51,245 nt of DNA, taken from positions 1 through 51,245 of the forward strand of contig CAMLHQ010000017.1 in assembly GCA_946479785.1 (NCBI GenBank), given 5' to 3'. The notes under the pieces were generated by a model. It searched no databases. It was not told the DNA's origin and saw nothing but the letters and a program-made list of their open reading frames with translations. Each line of letters starts with the position of its first letter. Position 1 is the first letter of the stretch. Below, piece by piece: positions 42,231 to 51,245 of the stretch. This DNA is from an uncultured Nitrospira sp. Lineage in GTDB: Bacteria; Nitrospirota; Nitrospiria; Nitrospirales; Nitrospiraceae. Both the position numbers and the translations under genes were made by a program.

Positions 42231-43730
42231 TCATGAGCCTGGAGCCAGTTTCCCCAGCAACGCAGGCCCCGACTTCCAAATGTCCCCTGCGCCCAACGTG
42301 AGAACGAGGTCTCCGCACTTCAATTGAGGCAGCACCTGCTCGACCAACTGGTCCTTCCGTTCGACAAAAGTGACGGATGGATGGCCGGCGGCACGAATCG
42401 CTTCAGCCAGTTTGGCACCTGACACGCCGGGTATCGGTTGTTCACTCGCCGCATAGATTTCTGTGAGAAATAATTGATCTGCATCTTTGAAGGCTTGCGA
42501 AAACTCATCGAGTAAGTCTCTTGTTCTGGTATAGCGGTGCGGCTGAAACAGCACGATCAGCCGCCGTTCCGACCAGCCCTGCTTGGCGGCCGCCAACGTC
42601 GCCTTGATTTCCGTCGGATGGTGACCGTAGTCGTCCACGACCATGATGCCGCGTGCTTCGCCGCGTAGATGAAACCGCCGTTCCACACCGGTGAAGGCCG
42701 CCAAAGCTTTTCGGATGAGATCCACCGGCACATCCAATTCGACGCCGATCGCTATCGCGACCAAGGCATTGGACACGTTATGAACGCCGGGCACGGAGAG
42801 ACGAAACGGGCCGAGGTTCCGTCCGCGGAAAAAGGCTCGGAACTCCGACCCTCCTTGTTTGGCGCTGATCTCGGTTGCCCGAAAGTCCGGCGCGAGCCCG
42901 TCGCGTTCCTGGAGACCGTAGGTGTGATAGCGCTTCACGATTTTCGGAAACAGCGCGCGGAGTCGCTCGTCGTCGGCGCAAAGAACGGCCAACCCGTAGA
43001 AGGGCACTTTATTGATGAACTCAAGGAAGCTCTCGCAAATCCGCTCCATACTGCCGTAGTGATCCAGATGTTCGCGGTCGAGATTCGTCACCGCCACGAT
43101 GGTCGGAGAAAGACGCAAGAACGAGCCGTCGCTCTCGTCCGCTTCGGCCACGAGCAATTCGCCGCGCCCCAACCTGGCGTGACTTCCCAACGCATTGACC
43201 TTGCCACCGATCACCATCGTCGGGTCCAAACCGCCCTGGGCCAAGACATTGGCCACCATCGACGTGGTAGTGGTTTTGCCGTGGGCTCCGGCGATCGCCA
43301 CGCCGAATTTCAGCCGCATCAATTCGGCTAGCATCTCGGCACGCGGAATCACAGGGATCTGTTTGGCCTTGGCCGCCACCACTTCCGGGTTCTGCGCCGA
43401 GACTGCGGACGAAATCACGACCACTTGGGCCTCTCCGACATTAGACTCCTGATGCCCGATGAAAATGCGCCCGCCCAATTCTTCCAACCTCCGCGTCGTA
43501 TCGGACGCCTGCAAATCCGAGCCGGTCACTTTGTAGCCCAGCGTCAGCAACACTTCGGCGATGCCGCTCATGCCGGAGCCGCCGATCCCTACCAGATGGA
43601 TCTGTTGTGTTTTGCGAAACATCGATGCGCGCCTCAGCCCGCTAACCGGCAGCTGATGATTGAATCCATTCCCGTTCCGTTGCCCAACACCATTAGACTC
43701 CCGCCGCTCCAAGAGACTTGTTGCCATCAT
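42231..43730 (-). CDS. murC: UDP-N-acetylmuramate-L-alanine ligase MurC
   Basis: Adds L-Ala to UDP-MurNAc. The 499-residue product has IHLVGIGGSGMSGIAEVL, the ATP loop AGAHGKTTTTSM, EADESDGSFL, DYGHHPTEI and QPHRYTRTR. The ATG at 43730 has AGGAG seven bases upstream but gives a 36-residue N-terminal extension and overlaps murG by 38 bp. An ATG at 43622, giving MFRKTQQIHLVG, avoids the overlap but has a poorer ribosome-binding site; the start is therefore open. Confidence 0.94.
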   Translation of the reverse strand: MMATSLLERRESNGVGQRNGNGFNHQLPVSGLRRASMFRKTQQIHLVGIGGSGMSGIAEVLLTLGYKVTGSDLQASDTTRRLEELGGRIFIGHQESNVGEAQVVVISSAVSAQNPEVVAAKAKQIPVIPRAEMLAELMRLKFGVAIAGAHGKTTTTSMVANVLAQGGLDPTMVIGGKVNALGSHARLGRGELLVAEADESDGSFLRLSPTIVAVTNLDREHLDHYGSMERICESFLEFINKVPFYGLAVLCADDERLRALFPKIVKRYHTYGLQERDGLAPDFRATEISAKQGGSEFRAFFRGRNLGPFRLSVPGVHNVSNALVAIAIGVELDVPVDLIRKALAAFTGVERRFHLRGEARGIMVVDDYGHHPTEIKATLAAAKQGWSERRLIVLFQPHRYTRTRDLLDEFSQAFKDADQLFLTEIYAASEQPIPGVSGAKLAEAIRAAGHPSVTFVERKDQLVEQVLPQLKCGDLVLTLGAGDIWKSGPALLGKLAPGS

Positions 43731-44820
43731 GGTGGTCTCCTATGAGTGCATAGCATTCGCGGACGATTGCCTCGGCCGCGTCGATTCGTCTCAAAGTCAT
43801 ACTCGCAGCACCCATCGCCATCACACGCTTCTGATCGTCCAATATCGCAGCAACTGTCTGGATTAGCTTGCTGCCAGTCAGTTCCGCCTGCGGAATCACG
43901 ACGGCGGCACCGGCCGCTTCCATGACCTTGGCATTCTTCATCTGATGATCATAAATTGCAGTCGGCAATGGGATGAGGACGGCCGGCTTTCCGCAGGTCG
44001 TCAGTTCGGCAATCGTCATCGCCCCGGCCCTGGCCACCACAAGATCAGCCGTGTTGATGGACAACGGCATGTCGTACAGGAACGGCACCACAGTGACGGA
44101 AACTCCCGCCTGCCTGTAAGCCTCCGACACCCTTGCATAATCCGATTCTCCAGTCTGATGCGTGACCGTCATCTGTGGGCGCTGTTCCAACATTGAAGGC
44201 AACCCTTCAATCATCGCGCTATTGATCGCCTGCGCTCCCTGACTTCCGCCGAAAATTAGTAGATGCTGACGGCCCGGCTGGTTCGCCGTTATCGATGCAC
44301 GTTGCGCCTGTTGCAAGAATTCTTTCCGGATCGGAGTGCCAACCACCCGAACCTTGGTTAAATCGAAAGATCGCGCCGCAGACTCGAACGCCAGGAACAC
44401 GCGCTGGACAAACCGACCGACCGCCTTGTTCGCCAATCCAGGATCCGCGTTGGGCTCGAGAATGACGCGAGGGACACCGGCCAAAGCCGCTGCCAGCACC
44501 ATCATAGGGCTGGTATATCCTCCGACGCCGATCACGAGACGCGCCTGGCGCTCCCGAACGATCCGCCAGCATTGCCGGAAACTGATCGGCATGGCGATGA
44601 TCCCCTTCACCATGTCCAAGCGTCCCTTGCCCATGATCGGCTTCGCATCGATCAAAACCAGCTCGAATCCTTCGTGGGCCAGTACTTTGGACTCGAGACC
44701 ACGCGACGTCCCGACGAAGAGCACCCTGGTGGCGGGATCCCGGCGGAGAAACTCGCGCGCCAGCGCGACGGCCGGATAGAGATGGCCGCCTGTCCCTCCC
44801 GCTGCAATGATAATTGTCAT
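43693..44820 (-). CDS. murG: UDP-GlcNAc:lipid I transferase MurG
   Basis: Peripheral membrane glycosyltransferase making lipid II. The 375-residue GT28 protein has AAGGTGGHLYPAVALA, IGVGGYTSPMMVLA, the linker VRVVGTPIRKEF, FGGSQGAQAIN and the donor-site VARAGAMTIAELTTCGKPAVLIPLP. Its ATG overlaps the ftsW stop (TGATG). Confidence 0.96.
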   Translation of the reverse strand: MTIIIAAGGTGGHLYPAVALAREFLRRDPATRVLFVGTSRGLESKVLAHEGFELVLIDAKPIMGKGRLDMVKGIIAMPISFRQCWRIVRERQARLVIGVGGYTSPMMVLAAALAGVPRVILEPNADPGLANKAVGRFVQRVFLAFESAARSFDLTKVRVVGTPIRKEFLQQAQRASITANQPGRQHLLIFGGSQGAQAINSAMIEGLPSMLEQRPQMTVTHQTGESDYARVSEAYRQAGVSVTVVPFLYDMPLSINTADLVVARAGAMTIAELTTCGKPAVLIPLPTAIYDHQMKNAKVMEAAGAAVVIPQAELTGSKLIQTVAAILDDQKRVMAMGAASMTLRRIDAAEAIVRECYALIGDHHDGNKSLGAAGV

Positions 44821-46013
44821 CAGTGATCCGACTCACCGCGTCCGCCTTTGGTTCCACCGCCATGCCGGTCCCGTGAGATGTTCAGCAACATGCCGACGCC
44901 GACGAAACTGACCACTAGGGAAGAGCCGCCGTAGCTGACAAACGGCAGCGTTAATCCTTTGGTCGGCAAGAGCCCGGTGACGACCGCGGCATTGACGAGC
45001 GCTTGAATCCCGATTAACAGCGTGATGCCCATCCCAAGAAATTTGCCGAACGGCATCCGTGCCCGCGCCGCAATGTGAAATCCTCGCCAAACAAATATGG
45101 CGAAGAGCAGAATCACCGTCACCGTACCGGCTAAACCGAGTTCTTCCCCCACCAGCGCCAACACGAAATCCGTATGAGCTTCCGGCAAAAAGAAGAGTTT
45201 CTGTTTTCCTTGGCCCAACCCGACGCCGAACGGACCGCCGCTGCCGAAGGCGAGAAACGATTGGGTGATTTGAAAACCTGCGTCCGAGGCGTCCTTCCAC
45301 GGCGCCAAGAAGGTCATCAACCGCTGGCGTCGATAGCTGGAACCGAGGACGAGCACCAATGCCACCGGAATCGCACAGAGTCCGAGGCTCACGAGATGAG
45401 CGATCCTGGCGCCGCCGAGAAAGAGCAGGGCGACCGTGGCCAGACCCATCACCACGACCGTCCCGAGATCCGGTTCGAGCAGCACCAATCCGCTGAGCAG
45501 ACCGACCACGATCAACGCCGGTAAAAGTCCGCTCCGAAAGAGCGTGAGCTTGTCTGCCTTCCTCGTCACATAGGCTGCCAAGTACATCACCGTCACAAGT
45601 TTCGCCATTTCGGCCGGTTGGATCGAAATGGGACCCAACCGCAACCATCGCCTCGCGCCCTTCGCCGCAACCCCCAGCGACGGAACCAGCACCATCACCA
45701 GCAGCACCAGCATGCCGATGAGAATGGGGATCGATAATTTCCTCCAGAGCTGGTAATCGATGCGCGATGTGAGGTGCATGAGCAGGAAGCCGAATCCCAG
45801 CCAGGCGATCTGCCGCTTCAGAAAGAATTCCGGATCCTGGAATCGATTGCCGGCCACGATCGCACTTGCGCTGAACACCATGACGAGGCCCACCAGCGCC
45901 AACGTCAGCGTCACGAAAAGGAGCATGTGATCCATCGCCACGCGTGGCGCGCCGGAGCGCTGGCTTGCTGTCGGCCAAGGCAACGACAGGGTTCCTGCGG
46001 ATCGAGAGGCCAT
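44820..46013 (-). CDS. ftsW: Lipid II polymerase FtsW (SEDS family)
   Basis: Polytopic SEDS glycosyltransferase building septal peptidoglycan. The 397-residue product has ten or so hydrophobic spans, the LGPISIQPAEMAK segment, the catalytic Asp region VLLEPDLGTVVV, FFLPEAHTDFVLALVGEELG and VSYGGSSL near the C terminus. GGGAGGAG lies about 14 bases before the ATG at 46013, rather far. An ATG at 45935 just before the first span is possible. Confidence 0.94.
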   Translation of the reverse strand: MASRSAGTLSLPWPTASQRSGAPRVAMDHMLLFVTLTLALVGLVMVFSASAIVAGNRFQDPEFFLKRQIAWLGFGFLLMHLTSRIDYQLWRKLSIPILIGMLVLLVMVLVPSLGVAAKGARRWLRLGPISIQPAEMAKLVTVMYLAAYVTRKADKLTLFRSGLLPALIVVGLLSGLVLLEPDLGTVVVMGLATVALLFLGGARIAHLVSLGLCAIPVALVLVLGSSYRRQRLMTFLAPWKDASDAGFQITQSFLAFGSGGPFGVGLGQGKQKLFFLPEAHTDFVLALVGEELGLAGTVTVILLFAIFVWRGFHIAARARMPFGKFLGMGITLLIGIQALVNAAVVTGLLPTKGLTLPFVSYGGSSLVVSFVGVGMLLNISRDRHGGGTKGGRGESDH

Positions 46014-46045
46014 TGCGCAGAATCACTCCTCCCTCGTTGTTCACG

Positions 46046-47461
46046 CTATTCTGGTAAAGACTGAACCGCTGCCTTGAACTGCCGACCACGATCCTGATAA
46101 TCCCGAAACATGTCGAAACTGGCACAGGCGGGAGACATGAGCACGACATCGCCTGTCGCCGCTTCCCGAGCTGCCAAGTCAATCGCTTCTCGCAGAGACC
46201 CGGCTTCACTCATTGCCGTGGCACCGGCCCAAGCTTGCTTCAGAAGCGGCGCCGCCTCACCGATCAAAATGACATGCTTCACCCGCCGGCGGACCGCCTC
46301 GGTCAGGCGGGAAAAATCGCCGCCCTTGTCGCGACCGCCGGCAATCAGCCAAATCGGATGATCAATACCCTCCAGCGCCTTCAAAGTGGCATCAACATTC
46401 GTGCCTTTCGAATCGTTCACAAAGCGGACGCCACGACGTTCTCTCACCAATTCCAACGCATGTTCGAGTCCGGGAAAGGTGGACACCACACGACGGATCA
46501 CGTCAGTCGGACAGCCCCAAAGCGCCGCATAGGTCGCCGCTGCCATGACGTTCTCCACGTTGTGATGGCCCAGGATCTTGAGGTCGCCCCGCCGGCAAAT
46601 TTCCTGGCGGAGGCCTGTGACGGTCGTCACGATCCGATCGCCGTCGAGATACGTCCCTCCGTCCAAATCGGCCCATATCTTCTGCGTCCTGGTGAACCCG
46701 AGACGCTTGGCCCGGACTCGGCTCCGAAGCGCCGCAACGCGGGAATCGTCCATGTTGAAGAGGGCGAAGTCTTCTGTTGTCTGGTTCTCGAAAATGCGCT
46801 GCTTGGCCGCGAGGTATTCCTCGATGGAGTCGTAGCGGTCCTGGTGATCCACCGTGACGTTGAGGATCGCCGCAACCCATGGATGAAATTGATCCATCGT
46901 CTCCAATTGAAAACTCGACACTTCTACGGCCAGATAGTCAAATGGATCTGGCTTCCCCTGCTTCTTCGCTTGCAAGGCGGTCCAGGCCGCCTCGCTCAAT
47001 GCCGTCCCCAGATTCCCCCCAACGAACGCGCGCTTGCCCTGTTCAGCCAACATCTTTCCAATCAGCGTCACCGTCGTGCTTTTTCCGTTCGTCCCGGTCA
47101 CCGCTAGGATCGGCGCGGAAAGAAATCGGGAGGCCAGTTCAAGTTCGCTGATTACCTTGACGCCGCGCCGTCTCACCCTCTCGAGCGCCTCCATGCGATA
47201 AGGGACGCCGGGGCTGATCACCACGAGATCGGCATGGTCGAGTGCACGTTCGTATTGCGCACCGACCGTCACCTCCACATGAGTGCGATCGACATTACCG
47301 AGAACCGCCGTCAACTCGCCCTCGTCTTTACGATCGGCCACGGTGACGCGAGCGCCGGCTTCCTGCAGCAGATGACAGGCCGCAAGGCCGCTTCGCGCCA
47401 ACCCCAACACCGTCACCTGGGCTCCCGCCAATTGCACCTTATCAAGCTCCATCATGCCCAT
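46046..47461 (-). CDS. murD: UDP-MurNAc-L-Ala:D-glutamate ligase MurD
   Basis: Adds D-Glu to the stem peptide. The 471-residue product has [17 protein letters not shown], the ATP loop [34 protein letters not shown] and [16 protein letters not shown]. The ATG at 47461 overlaps the mraY stop (TGATG), the same coupling seen at ftsW/murG; two more in-frame ATGs follow within nine bases. The frame is open upstream into mraY without homology. Confidence 0.95.
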   Translation of the reverse strand: MGMMELDKVQLAGAQVTVLGLARSGLAACHLLQEAGARVTVADRKDEGELTAVLGNVDRTHVEVTVGAQYERALDHADLVVISPGVPYRMEALERVRRRGVKVISELELASRFLSAPILAVTGTNGKSTTVTLIGKMLAEQGKRAFVGGNLGTALSEAAWTALQAKKQGKPDPFDYLAVEVSSFQLETMDQFHPWVAAILNVTVDHQDRYDSIEEYLAAKQRIFENQTTEDFALFNMDDSRVAALRSRVRAKRLGFTRTQKIWADLDGGTYLDGDRIVTTVTGLRQEICRRGDLKILGHHNVENVMAAATYAALWGCPTDVIRRVVSTFPGLEHALELVRERRGVRFVNDSKGTNVDATLKALEGIDHPIWLIAGGRDKGGDFSRLTEAVRRRVKHVILIGEAAPLLKQAWAGATAMSEAGSLREAIDLAAREAATGDVVLMSPACASFDMFRDYQDRGRQFKAAVQSLPE

Positions 47462-48537
47462 CACCGCAGTTTCAACGTGCTGAGGCTCAAGAGCGCCAAG
47501 AGAATCGCAATGATCCAGAGGCGCACGACGACCTTCGGCTCTTCCCATCCCTTCATCTCAAAATGGTGATGGATGGGCGCCATGAGGAAGATCCGCTTCC
47601 CGCGCGATTTGAACGACGCCACTTGAAAGATGACTGAGACCGCTTCGATCACGAATACCCCACCGACCATAAGGAGCAACAACTCATGCTTGCTGATGAC
47701 GGCGACCGTGCCGAGCGCCGCACCGAGCGGGAGCGAACCCACATCTCCCATGAAGACCGACGCCGGATAGGTATTGAACCAGAGGAACCCAAGGCTCGAC
47801 CCCAAAATGGCGGCCGTAAACACGGCGATCTCTCCGGCACCTTCAATATGGGGGATGAGCAGGTAGTCGGACATGATCCGGTGGCCGGCCACGTAGGCCA
47901 CGATGGTATAGGCGAGCGCCGTGATCATGACCGGCCCGATCGCTAAGCCGTCGAGCCCGTCTGTCAGATTGACCGCGTTGGAACTGCCGACTATGACCAG
48001 CACAACAAAAACGACGTAGAACCAGCCGAGATCCGGCGTAAAGTTTTTGAAAAAGGGGACGTTGAGCTTCGTGGAATAGCTGGGAAGGAAATAGAGAGCG
48101 AGCGCGATTAAGAGGGCCACGCCGATCTGCGCAGTAAATTTTTGGGTGGGGGACAAGCCTTTGGACCGGGCCTTGATGAACTTCAGGTAATCGTCCGCAA
48201 ATCCGATCGCGCCGAACCCTAATGTCGCGACCATCACGAGCCACACATACGGCTTGGTGATGTCTGCCCATAAGAGCGTCGAGAGGATCACTGCGAAGAT
48301 GATGAGCAGCCCACCCATCGTCGGTGTGCCGCTCTTCGCCAAGTGGTGCTTGGGTCCGTCATTCCGTATCTGCTGGCCAAGCTTAATCTCTTGCAGCTTG
48401 CGGATCAGCCAGGGGGCCAGGACGAATGCGATGAGAAATGCCGTCACCGCGGCGTAAATGATCCGAAAACTCAGATACCGAAAGACGTTCAGGAAGCCGT
48501 ACTCGGTGTGTAACGGATACAACCAGTTATAAAGCAT
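47461..48537 (-). CDS. mraY: Phospho-MurNAc-pentapeptide transferase MraY
   Basis: Ten-helix membrane enzyme making lipid I from UDP-MurNAc-pentapeptide and undecaprenyl phosphate. The 358-residue product has [48 protein letters not shown] with the catalytic Asp residues, [15 protein letters not shown] and [20 protein letters not shown]. Length is typical. It starts 27 bp after murF. Confidence 0.97.
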   Translation of the reverse strand: MLYNWLYPLHTEYGFLNVFRYLSFRIIYAAVTAFLIAFVLAPWLIRKLQEIKLGQQIRNDGPKHHLAKSGTPTMGGLLIIFAVILSTLLWADITKPYVWLVMVATLGFGAIGFADDYLKFIKARSKGLSPTQKFTAQIGVALLIALALYFLPSYSTKLNVPFFKNFTPDLGWFYVVFVVLVIVGSSNAVNLTDGLDGLAIGPVMITALAYTIVAYVAGHRIMSDYLLIPHIEGAGEIAVFTAAILGSSLGFLWFNTYPASVFMGDVGSLPLGAALGTVAVISKHELLLLMVGGVFVIEAVSVIFQVASFKSRGKRIFLMAPIHHHFEMKGWEEPKVVVRLWIIAILLALLSLSTLKLR

Positions 48538-48564
48538 GCACCCCTTCCGTCTTGACCTGTGGCG

Positions 48565-50019
48565 CTATGAGGCCTGTTTCGTCGTGGCTTTCATGCCGGT
48601 CAACACTTGCACGATTTGTTCCATCCTCATGCCGCGGGATGCCTTCACTAGAACCACATCGCCTTGGTGAATCGTTTCCCTGAGCAGTTCGGCAGCCGAG
48701 GTCGCATCAGGCATTTCCACGATCGCCGACTCCGCCATCCCGGCCTGCCTCGCTCCCGTGGCAATTTCACGTCCTAATTCTCCGCAGACAATCAGACGAG
48801 AGAGCTGTAATGTGGACACGAACTGCCCCACGTCGCGATGCATCTGCTGAGTGTCCCGCCCAAGCTCCAACATGTCCCCCAACACGGCGACGCGCTCACG
48901 CGCAGGACTCCATTGGGCCAGGAGCTGCAAGGCCGCCTTCATGGAGGCGGGATTGGCGTTGTAACAATCATTGATGATCTGCACGCCGTGGTGCGTCACG
49001 ACCTGCGAGCGCATGGTGGCAGGACGGAATCTCGCCAATCCCTGCGCTATGGCGGTGGCGGGCAGGTTCAACGCGTACCCGGCGGCGGCGGCGGCCAAGG
49101 CATTGGTGACGTTGTGCACACCATGCACTTTGATGACGACCGGCGTGTACCGACTCTTGCCGGGGAGCAGCAAGCCAAAGCTGGTTCCTTTACGAACATC
49201 GGACGACACATGGACTGCTCGCACGTCGGCTTTTTCTGACAATCCAAATGAAATCACTCGGCATTGTGCACGCGCGGCGAGATAGTCGAAATACGGATCG
49301 TCCGCGTTCAGCACCGCCGTACCCTTGATCGGTAGCAAATCCAAAAGTTCCGCTTTCGCTTGTGCCGAACCCTCCATATTGCCGAAAAATTCCAGATGGT
49401 CCGGACCGATGTTCGTGATGATGCCGATTGTGGGGCGGACGATTTCACAAAGGCGGGTCGTCTGGCCCCGCCGATCGACTCCCATTTCGATCACGGCCGC
49501 TTGATGCCTGGCGGTCAGCCGAAACAGCGTGTGGGGGACACCGATGCGGTTGTTGAAATTCCCTTCGGTCTTCAACGTCCGCCATCGGTGCATGAGCACA
49601 CCGGCGACCATGTCTTTGGTCGTCGTCTTGCCATTACTTCCAGTGACGGCAACCACCGGAATTTCATATCGGCTCCGATGATGCGTCGCCAGTTGTTGGT
49701 ATGCAAAGAGTGGGTCTTGGACACCGAAGAGGAACGGGTCATTGCGAGTCGCCCCCGTGGTCCTGATGCTCTTGCTCGGCGGCAATCGATAAGTGTCTTG
49801 GACGATGGCGCCGGCAGCGCCCTTGGCCAGCACCGCTGGCACGAATTCATGGCCGTCGAACCGATCTCCCTTCAGTGCCACAAAGAGATCGCCGCGTCTG
49901 ATCGAACGTGAATCGGTGCTGATGTTCCTGATGCGTCGTTTTGCTGAAGGCGAGGGATCGCCTGCCAACACTTTCACGCTAATCACTTCTCGCAGTTCTT
50001 CAACCGTAAAGAGCGCCAT
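48565..50019 (-). CDS. murF: UDP-MurNAc-tripeptide:D-Ala-D-Ala ligase MurF
   Basis: Adds the D-Ala-D-Ala dipeptide made by Ddl. The 484-residue product has STDSRSIRRGDLFVALKG, the ATP loop VTGSNGKTTTKDM, EGNFNNRIGVPHTL, EMGVDRRGQ, NIGPDHLEFFGN and NDCYNANPASM. GAGGAG lies five bases before the ATG at 50019; a longer frame starting with TTG at 50070 is rejected. It is 41 bp after murE. Confidence 0.96.
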   Translation of the reverse strand: MALFTVEELREVISVKVLAGDPSPSAKRRIRNISTDSRSIRRGDLFVALKGDRFDGHEFVPAVLAKGAAGAIVQDTYRLPPSKSIRTTGATRNDPFLFGVQDPLFAYQQLATHHRSRYEIPVVAVTGSNGKTTTKDMVAGVLMHRWRTLKTEGNFNNRIGVPHTLFRLTARHQAAVIEMGVDRRGQTTRLCEIVRPTIGIITNIGPDHLEFFGNMEGSAQAKAELLDLLPIKGTAVLNADDPYFDYLAARAQCRVISFGLSEKADVRAVHVSSDVRKGTSFGLLLPGKSRYTPVVIKVHGVHNVTNALAAAAAGYALNLPATAIAQGLARFRPATMRSQVVTHHGVQIINDCYNANPASMKAALQLLAQWSPARERVAVLGDMLELGRDTQQMHRDVGQFVSTLQLSRLIVCGELGREIATGARQAGMAESAIVEMPDATSAAELLRETIHQGDVVLVKASRGMRMEQIVQVLTGMKATTKQAS

Positions 50020-50060
50020 GAACTCCTCGCTCCGTTGGGCTTTCCCTCCCGGATGCACTT

Positions 50061-51245
50061 TCACGCGCAATTCCTCAACTGCTGGATGGCCTCGCGTACC
50101 GCTTCACGATCGTCGAAGTACACCTTCTTCGTCCCGACGATTTGGTAGTCTTCATGGCCCTTGCCCGCGATAAGGACGATGTCGCCCGTTCGAGCGAGAC
50201 GCACGGCCATCCCGATTGCCTCACGACGATCCGGCACGAGGTGATACTCGACGTGACTCCGACTCTGCAGCGCCTCGCGGACGCCGACTTCCACTTCCCG
50301 AAGAATCGCCATGGGATCTTCTGTTCGCGGGTTGTCGGACGTCAGCACGACGACATCGCTGTACTCGACGGCTGCCCGTCCCATCTTCGGACGCTTGCCG
50401 CGATCACGGTCGCCACCGCAGCCGAATAGGGTGATGATGCGATGGGATTTTAAGGCTTGCGCAGCAGTCAATAGCCGAACCAGCGCGTCCTCCGTATGAG
50501 CGTAATCCACGACGACCGTAAAATCCTGCCCGGCCGATACACGCTCGAAACGGCCCGGCACGTTGATCACTTTCGCCACAGCCCCACGCACCTGGTCGCA
50601 CGTGGCCCCTGCATGAAGCGCTACGCCGATCGCCCCGAGTAAATTGTAGACGTTGTGTTCGCCGACCAAACGGCTCTCGACCGCGAAGGTTCCGGCTGGC
50701 GTGGCGGCGCTAAACGCCGAGCCGTTCATCGAAAGGTGAACCCGCTCGGCCTTCAGATCGGCCTGGCTTTTCACCGCATAGCCCCACACCGGAACGCGGC
50801 AGGCCGCCCGGATTTTGGCTCCCCGTGGATCGTCCATATTAATGATTGCCCGCTGGCCGGTTTTCTTCCCTTTACCAAGCCCTGTGAAGAGTCGCAGCTT
50901 GGCTTGAAAATACTCTTCCATCGTGCGGTGGTAATCGAGATGGTCCTGCGTCAGATTCGTAAAGACTGCGGCGTCATACTCGCAACCCGCCGTACGATCC
51001 ATCGCCAGTGCATGAGACGATACTTCCATCACGACGCTGTTCAATCCCGCTTGGGTCATCTTCATCAACAGCCCTTGCAATTCGAGAGCGCCGGGCGTCG
51101 TGTGAGAGGCCGGAATCGTTTCTGCCCCGATTTGATAGGCGACAGTGCCGATCAAACCCACATGCCGCCCAATACATTCCAATAATGCCTTGCACAGATA
51201 CGTCGTTGTCGTCTTGCCGTTCGTGCCGGTCACACCAATCATGGA
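50061..51245 (-). CDS. murE: UDP-MurNAc-tripeptide synthetase MurE (meso-DAP type), 5' end cut off
   Basis: Adds the third stem residue. The gene runs off the right edge; about 394 codons of the C-terminal part are seen, and the N-terminal substrate domain is missing. Visible are the ATP loop GVTGTNGKTTTTYL, SHTTPGALELQ, EVSSHALAMDR, NLTQDHLDYHRTMEEYF, VVDYAHTEDALV and GKGHEDYQ. DNPRTEDP is the meso-diaminopimelate selectivity motif (lysine enzymes have another residue in place of Arg), so the wall is DAP-type. The operon promoter lies outside the window. Confidence 0.96.
   Translation of the reverse strand, partial: SMIGVTGTNGKTTTTYLCKALLECIGRHVGLIGTVAYQIGAETIPASHTTPGALELQGLLMKMTQAGLNSVVMEVSSHALAMDRTAGCEYDAAVFTNLTQDHLDYHRTMEEYFQAKLRLFTGLGKGKKTGQRAIINMDDPRGAKIRAACRVPVWGYAVKSQADLKAERVHLSMNGSAFSAATPAGTFAVESRLVGEHNVYNLLGAIGVALHAGATCDQVRGAVAKVINVPGRFERVSAGQDFTVVVDYAHTEDALVRLLTAAQALKSHRIITLFGCGGDRDRGKRPKMGRAAVEYSDVVVLTSDNPRTEDPMAILREVEVGVREALQSRSHVEYHLVPDRREAIGMAVRLARTGDIVLIAGKGHEDYQIVGTKKVYFDDREAVREAIQQLRNCA

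Noticed and set aside
46235..47107. Long open frame on the plus strand opposite murD
   Set aside because: murD on the other strand has full family motifs; such antisense frames are expected in GC-rich coding DNA, and the translation has no recognisable domain.
1..51245. CRISPR array, insertion sequence, prophage or genomic island
   Set aside because: No regularly spaced repeats, transposase, integrase or phage genes were seen; gene content is housekeeping throughout.

Overview
The window reads as chromosomal core DNA of a GC-rich, DAP-type (Gram-negative-like) bacterium. The gene order (dcw cluster followed by pgeF-yggS-proC-yggT-divIVA; rpsF-ssb-rpsR joined to DUF177-rpmF-plsX-fabHDG-acpP-fabF-rnc; pilC-pilS-pilR beside ispE-prs-rplY-pth-ychF) together with a short MetF and a separate MTHFR C-terminal-domain protein fits Nitrospira (phylum Nitrospirota) best. 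This is an inference from remembered gene content and order, not from a database search. I see no rRNA, tRNA, CRISPR array, insertion sequence or phage gene.

Layout. 1-399: non-coding, with a strong leftward promoter and a short inverted repeat. 400-2579 (+): a MetV/MTHFR_C-like zinc-type protein, queF, apaH and a DUF309 gene. 2633-5290 (-): folD-metF-panB, a one-carbon/pantothenate unit. 5513-7544 (+): secreted beta-propeller protein, a Cys-rich protein and a PilZ protein. 7565-17095 (-): a long growth operon, rpsF-ssb-rpsR-DUF177-rpmF-plsX-fabH-fabD-fabG-acpP-fabF-rnc, ending in two cyclophilin-type isomerases. 17304-22164 (+): a translesion cassette, imuB-dnaE2-udgX, behind a perfect palindromic operator. 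22321-32145 (-): ychF, pth, rplY, prs, ispE, a PilR/PilS two-component pair, pilC and pgsA. 32285-32602 (+): a small orphan gene with its own promoter. 32606-51245 (-): serine hydrolase, divIVA, yggT, proC, yggS, pgeF, then ftsZ-ftsA-ftsQ-ddl-murB-murC-murG-ftsW-murD-mraY-murF-murE, with murE cut by the window end.

How the genes work together. The right third makes lipid-II precursors and the FtsZ ring, tightly coupled by 1-8 bp overlaps (ATGA, TGATG). The rpsF-to-rnc operon links translation, ssDNA binding and the complete fatty-acid initiation/elongation set. folD, metF and panB draw on the same 5,10-methylene-THF pool.

Most worth following up: (1) the imuB-dnaE2-udgX cassette, which lacks imuA and lexA but carries UdgX, a protein able to crosslink covalently to uracil-DNA, and whose promoter -10 lies inside a 17-bp palindrome. 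(2) A small repeat family directly after the stop codons of folD, pth and, more diverged, ychF. The core is shared, but the flanking inverted arms are locus-specific and built from the host gene's own 3' end. (3) An SSB without the usual acidic C-terminal tip.
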